Source: BJHL01 sp040378885 (GTDB taxonomy: Bacteria; Planctomycetota; Phycisphaerae; Phycisphaerales; UBA1924). Taken from it: DNA of 64,000 nt. The stretch covers positions 65,518 to 129,517 of the forward strand of contig JBKDAN010000057.1 in assembly GCA_046316615.1 (NCBI GenBank), given 5' to 3'. The translations under genes and the position numbers were made by a program. The notes under the pieces were generated by a model. The model saw only the letters and a program-made list of their open reading frames with translations, was not told the origin of the DNA and made no database searches. Below, in pieces: positions 60,237 through 64,000 of the stretch (its first letter is position 1; the number at the start of each line of letters is the position of its first letter).

Positions 60237-61157
60237 ATGGCCAAAAAAGCCCGTTCTTCTTCCGCCGTTCCCGTCGCCTACTCGCAGTTCGCCAGCGTCG
60301 AAGCTGTCGCCGCCAACCGCGCCAAGCAGCTCGCTCTCGCCGAGCAGGCCGGCAAGCAAGGCGCCAAGATCTTCTGCACGCAGGAAATGTGCACCACGCA
60401 GTACTTCTGTCAGAGCGAAGATCACCGCTTCTTCAGCCTCGCCGAAAGCATCCCGGGTCCAAGCACCGACGCCTTCTCGAAGATCGCCAAGAAGTACAAC
60501 ATGGCCATCGTCGCCGCACTCTTCGAGAAGCGCGCCGCGGGCCTCTACCACAACACCGCAGCCATCATCGACGCCGACGGCTCCCTCATGGGCATCTACC
60601 GCAAGATGCACATCCCCGACGACCCGCTCTTCTACGAGAAGTTCTACTTCACTCCCGGCGACATGGGCTTCAAAGCATGGAAGACCAAGCACGCCACCAT
60701 CGGCGTCCTCATCTGCTGGGATCAGTGGTACCCCGAAGGCGCCCGCCTCACCGCCATGCAAGGCGCCGAGATTCTCTTCTATCCCACCGCCATCGGCTGG
60801 CACCCCAGTGAGAAGAAGGAATACGGCGCAGCCCAGCACGACAGTTGGGAACTCAGCATGCGCGCCCACGCCGTCGCCAACGGCTGTTACGTGTGCGCCC
60901 CCAACCGCGTCGGGCATGAACACATCACCGATGCCAAGGGCAAGCGCGTGAGCGAAGACGGCCTGCAATTCTGGGGCCAAGGCTTCGTCGCCCAGCCCAA
61001 CGGCCAAGTCATCCACCGCGCCAGCATCGACAAGGAAGAAGTCTGCATCGTCGATTGCGATCTCGACAAAGTCGAATTCGCCCGCACGCACTGGCCCTTC
61101 CTCCGCGACCGCCGCATCGATGCCTACGGCGATCTCACCAAGCGCTTCCTGGTCTGA
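60237..61157 (+). CDS. aguB: N-carbamoylputrescine amidase
   Basis: This nitrilase-superfamily enzyme converts N-carbamoylputrescine to putrescine, CO2 and ammonia in the agmatine route of polyamine synthesis. The start is ATG 60237 (306 aa). The catalytic triad is Glu50 (CTQEMC), Lys123 (YRKMHIPDD) and Cys160 (LICWDQWYPE). KMHIPDDPLFYEKFYFTPGD and FYPTAIGWHP are specific to this family. No agmatine deiminase gene is in the window, so the partner lies elsewhere. A 14-bp tandem repeat begins at its last codons. Confidence 0.93.
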   Translation: MAKKARSSSAVPVAYSQFASVEAVAANRAKQLALAEQAGKQGAKIFCTQEMCTTQYFCQSEDHRFFSLAESIPGPSTDAFSKIAKKYNMAIVAALFEKRAAGLYHNTAAIIDADGSLMGIYRKMHIPDDPLFYEKFYFTPGDMGFKAWKTKHATIGVLICWDQWYPEGARLTAMQGAEILFYPTAIGWHPSEKKEYGAAQHDSWELSMRAHAVANGCYVCAPNRVGHEHITDAKGKRVSEDGLQFWGQGFVAQPNGQVIHRASIDKEEVCIVDCDLDKVEFARTHWPFLRDRRIDAYGDLTKRFLV

Positions 61158-61178
61158 TGTCTTCGGTCTGATGTCTTC
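61151..61178 (+). repeat. 14-bp tandem duplication at the aguB stop
   Basis: Two head-to-tail copies of GGTCTGATGTCTTC (61151-61164 and 61165-61178) span the aguB stop codon. A small duplication, probably replication slippage; it does not change the protein end. Confidence 0.85.
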
Positions 61179-61185
61179 GGGTGGC

Positions 61186-61202
61186 CCGCCACTCCGTGGC
61201 GG
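61186..61202. terminator. hairpin between convergent aguB and ppk2
   Basis: A 7-bp stem CCGCCAC-TCC-GTGGCGG is followed on the plus strand by a pyrimidine-rich but not pure T tract. It could end aguB or ppk2 transcripts. Confidence 0.45.
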
Positions 61203-61254
61203 CTACTTCTTCTACTACTTCTACCAACTCTCCAAGCTTCACAAGCCGCCTACC

Positions 61255-62100
61255 TCACTCCACCCGCACACCCACAAACTCCCCTGAAGCCTTCGGAAAC
61301 TCCGGCTTGATCGCCTCCAGCGTCTCCCGCACCACGCGCGCAATCGCCCACCGCGCATACCACTTCCTGTCCGCCGGAATCACATACCACGGCGCGTGCT
61401 CCGTGCTGCACGTGCTGACCGCATCTTCGTACGCCGTCTGGTACTTCTCCCACACCTTGCGCTCCGCCAAGTCACCCGGCTGAAACTTCCACCGCTTCTC
61501 CGGGTCATCAATCCGCGCCTGCAAGCGCTCGCGCTGCTCGTCTTTGCTGATGTGCAGCATGAACTTCAGCACGACCACGTGGTTGAGCGTCAGATACCGC
61601 TCAAACTCATTGATCTGCGCATACCGCTCCCGCCACTGCGCCTCAGGGACGTATCCATGCACCCGCACAATCAGCACATCCTCATAGTGCGCTCGATTGA
61701 AAATCCCGATCTCCCCCTTCGCCGGCACGGCGGCATGAATGCGCCACAAGTAGTCCCTGTCCGCCTCCGCCTCGCTGGGCTTCTTGAAGCTCGTGACATG
61801 GCACCCCTGCGGATTCACGCCTGAGAACACGTGGCGAATCACCCCGTCCTTGCCGCTCGTATCTATCCCTTGCAGCACCACCAGCAGCGCAGTCTTGCTC
61901 TCGGCGTACAGCACATCTTGCAGCTTCGCGATCCGCTTCACCTCCGCCGCAAGCTCGCTCTCCGCCCGCGCCTTCGCATCCCCGTTCTTTTCACCTTTCA
62001 CTGTCGGGAATCCACTCGTCCCCGCCGGATCAATCCGCGCCAGCGTCACCCGCGTCCCCGGCTCAATGCGATGCAGATTTGGCAATTTCACATGGTGCAT
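61255..62100 (-). CDS. ppk2: PPK2-family polyphosphate kinase
   Basis: This family uses polyphosphate to phosphorylate nucleotides (NMP or NDP). ATG 62100 is preferred to an upstream TTG. The Walker A-like motif is GIDTSGKDG (78-86), followed by VFSGVNPQGCHVTSFKKP. The lid region has FNRAHYEDVLIVRVHGY and LKFMLHISKDEQRERLQARIDDPEKRWKFQPGDL, all typical of PPK2 class I/III. The C-terminus has WYVIPADRKWYARWAIARVV. The length of 281 is usual. It is divergent from the TPR gene with a 136-bp gap. Confidence 0.93.
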   Translation of the reverse strand: MHHVKLPNLHRIEPGTRVTLARIDPAGTSGFPTVKGEKNGDAKARAESELAAEVKRIAKLQDVLYAESKTALLVVLQGIDTSGKDGVIRHVFSGVNPQGCHVTSFKKPSEAEADRDYLWRIHAAVPAKGEIGIFNRAHYEDVLIVRVHGYVPEAQWRERYAQINEFERYLTLNHVVVLKFMLHISKDEQRERLQARIDDPEKRWKFQPGDLAERKVWEKYQTAYEDAVSTCSTEHAPWYVIPADRKWYARWAIARVVRETLEAIKPEFPKASGEFVGVRVE

Positions 62101-62236
62101 GTCCAATTCTTGTGCCGTCGCGACCCCACGCCGGTACAAACCTCACATGCCTGTGCACCTCGCCCCGCACCGCACACGGCCCTACCCTCATGGTTCGACT
62201 GATTCCTCGCCTCATGCACACTTGCAGGAGTTCGCC

Positions 62237-63781
62237 TTGGCGTTTTTCTTCGGCAAAAAAAAGGATGAACCCGCCGCACCCGCTCCCGCTGGCACGCCCG
62301 GCGCACCCGCGCCGGTCCCCGCCAAGTCCGGCGAGAAGCCCAAGTCCAACGCCATCGTCTTCGACGAAGGCAAGGCTTCCAAGTTCTTCCAGCACGCCAA
62401 AACCGTGCAGGAAACCGGCAACTACGAATACGCCATGCAGCTCTGGCTCAGCGGCGTGCGCCTCCATCCCAATGGCATTCCAGGCATCGAGAGTTTCTTC
62501 GCCGCCGCCGCCCAGTTCCTGAACGATCCCGCCAGCAAAAAGGGACCCGGCAAAGACCTCGTCAAATCAGTCTCAGGCAGCACCGACGTTGACAAGTACC
62601 TCCGCGCCCTGCTCGACTGGGCCATGAAGCCCGCCGAAGCCTTCCTCGCTCTCAAAGCCATGGAAAGCGCCACGAGCTTGGGCCTGCGCGAGTCCGCCGT
62701 GTGGGTGGGCGAGCGAGCCTTCGCTCTCTGTCTGCGCGAGAAGAACGATAAGCGCCGCAAAGAACTGCTCATGAAGGTCGCCCAGGCCTACGTGAAGGTG
62801 GAAGCCGCCGATCGCGCCGTCCAAGCCGCCGAAGCCGCGCTCAAGGCCGACCCCAGCGACGGCGAACTCTCCGCCTGGGTGCGCGACCTTGCCGCTACCG
62901 CAACGATGAGCCGCGGCGGCTACGGCAACTCCGGCAAAGAAGGCGGCTTCCGCGACAACATCCGCGACGCCACCAAGCAGCGCCAACTCGAAGAGTCCGA
63001 TCGCATCGTCAAGACTGAAGAGACCAGCGATCGTCTCGTCAGCAACGCAGAAGACGAATTCATCAAGCGTCCCAACGACCTGCCCACGATGGAAGTGCTC
63101 GCCAAGCGCCTGCTCGAACGCGCCAAGCCCCAGGACGAGGCTCGCGCCTTCGAGCTGTACATGCAGATGTACACGCAGTTCAACACCTTCCGCTTCCGCG
63201 AACTCGCGGGCGACATCAAGATTCGCCAGCAGGCCCGCAAAGTGCGCGAGCTCGAGCGCATGGTCGAGAAAGCCAGCGAAGCCGAAAAGGGCCTCGTGCA
63301 GAGCATGCTGCAGAACGAAGCGGAGGCCCTGCTCAAGCTGGAAACCACCGAGTTCAAGCAGCGCGTTTCCGAGTATCCGACCGACCTGGGCAAGAAGTAC
63401 GAGCTGGGCAAGCGCTACTACCAGATGGGCAACTACGACGAAGCCATCGCGCTCTTCCAGCAAAGCCAGGCTGATGCGAAGCTCCGCGTCATGAGCCTCG
63501 CATATCTCGCCCGCAGCTTCCAGAAGATCAGCTACTTCGACGAAGCCGTCCAAACCTACCGCGGCGCACTCGCCGCAGGCGACATGGCCCCAGAGATGAA
63601 TCTCGAACTGCAGTACGACCTCATGACCGCGCTGATGGATCAAGGCAAGGCGTCAAAGAACCCCGAGTCCATCCGCGAGTCCGACAAGATCGCAAGCGCC
63701 ATCGCGATGAAGCAGTTCAACTACCGCGACGTCAAACACAAGCGCGACGAGATCAAGAAGCTCCTCACCGAAATCCCCTGA
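62237..63781 (+). CDS. TPR-containing protein, TTG start (514 aa)
   Basis: AGGAG lies 6 bp before TTG 62237; no ATG with a ribosome site fits, and upstream the frame runs antisense into ppk2. After a basic AAxP-rich linker (KKKDEPAAPAPAGTPG), residues 45-215 and 390-500 hold helical repeats: TGNYEYAMQLWLSGVRLHPNG, AADRAVQAAEAALKADPSD and MGNYDEAIALFQQSQADAKLR, clear TPR units. The middle (215-390) is charged and helical. No signal peptide is present, so it is probably cytoplasmic. TPRs bind protein partners; none is evident. Confidence 0.85.
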   Translation: MAFFFGKKKDEPAAPAPAGTPGAPAPVPAKSGEKPKSNAIVFDEGKASKFFQHAKTVQETGNYEYAMQLWLSGVRLHPNGIPGIESFFAAAAQFLNDPASKKGPGKDLVKSVSGSTDVDKYLRALLDWAMKPAEAFLALKAMESATSLGLRESAVWVGERAFALCLREKNDKRRKELLMKVAQAYVKVEAADRAVQAAEAALKADPSDGELSAWVRDLAATATMSRGGYGNSGKEGGFRDNIRDATKQRQLEESDRIVKTEETSDRLVSNAEDEFIKRPNDLPTMEVLAKRLLERAKPQDEARAFELYMQMYTQFNTFRFRELAGDIKIRQQARKVRELERMVEKASEAEKGLVQSMLQNEAEALLKLETTEFKQRVSEYPTDLGKKYELGKRYYQMGNYDEAIALFQQSQADAKLRVMSLAYLARSFQKISYFDEAVQTYRGALAAGDMAPEMNLELQYDLMTALMDQGKASKNPESIRESDKIASAIAMKQFNYRDVKHKRDEIKKLLTEIP

Positions 63782-64000
63782 TTTCACGCAGCAAGCGAAC
63801 ATTGCGTCACCCTACGCCATGATGCCCCCATGCCTTATGTCTCGATGCTGCACGCCTTGATGCCTTGATGCCAACTGCCTTGATGCCTACCCGATTCTCC
63901 CCGCCGACCTCGCTGCAACCCTGCCTTCCCACGAATGCCGAATCACGAATGCCGAATGCCGCGACCCACCAAGGGCCGTCGCACTTACGTCGCGTTCACA
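63782..64000. repeat. short degenerate repeats at the window edge
   Basis: CCTTGATGCC recurs three times (about 63850-63890), and CGAATGCCGAATCACG-like units repeat (about 63940-63965). No ORF is convincing. Such small repeats are common between genes in planctomycetes. Confidence 0.5.

Noticed and set aside
1..64000. CRISPR arrays, insertion sequences or prophage
   Set aside because: No regularly spaced repeats, transposase motifs or phage genes were seen.

Overview
The window looks like chromosome of a planctomycete, most likely class Phycisphaerae. The evidence is a DUF1800/DUF1501 pair with Tat-type leaders, a planctomycete-type ECF sigma factor beside a giant WD40 Ser/Thr kinase, PEP-CTERM-like proteins ending in RRRR, and secreted proteins ending in tandem dockerin-like 'DFNNN.VFPEDQD' modules. 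Coding is dense and GC-rich on both strands. I see no rRNA, CRISPR array, insertion sequence or prophage.

Layout. 1-10 kb: DUF2891 protein (cut by the window edge), lipoprotein, a lone nuoB, a GT41 O-GlcNAc-transferase-like protein, WD40 Ser/Thr kinase, single-domain globin, ECF sigma factor and small membrane proteins. 10-19 kb: secreted dockerin-like proteins, a GT87-type membrane glycosyltransferase, and a DUF1800-DUF1501-dockerin-like operon. 19-24 kb: PEP-CTERM-like proteins including one decayed copy, tautomerase, M48 protease with a hidden coupled small gene, ndk, and a membrane protein with HExxH and a cysteine cluster. 24-29.5 kb: polA, HIT protein, panC. 29.7-34.7 kb: secreted endonuclease/phosphatase-fold protein, M60-like metalloprotease, and tRNA-Val(GAC), tRNA-Thr(TGT) and tRNA-Tyr(GTA). 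35-43 kb: a heavy-metal RND efflux cluster (TolC, adaptor, pump, His-rich lipoprotein, Cys/His-rich protein) headed by an orphan KdpE-type regulator. 43.5-49.2 kb: the imuA-imuB-dnaE2 mutagenic translesion cassette.

49-60 kb looks like an envelope or general stress island: phospholipase-D-family synthase, DUF2383 protein with glycine zipper, acidic lipoprotein, DUF1328, entericidin-like lipoprotein, PRC-barrel protein, an OmpR-type two-component system, an ethylene-receptor-like sensor with a PAS domain but no kinase, a sigma-70 factor, and a Gly/Gln/Asn-rich protein. Six upstream regions in this island carry a repeated 27-bp element (ATGAG-N5-ATTCAY-N5-WTTCAY, 11-bp direct repeats), always in the same orientation relative to the gene. 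I infer an undescribed regulon, perhaps controlled by the OmpR-type regulator encoded inside it.

60-64 kb: N-carbamoylputrescine amidase, PPK2 polyphosphate kinase and a TPR protein, then short degenerate repeats at the edge.
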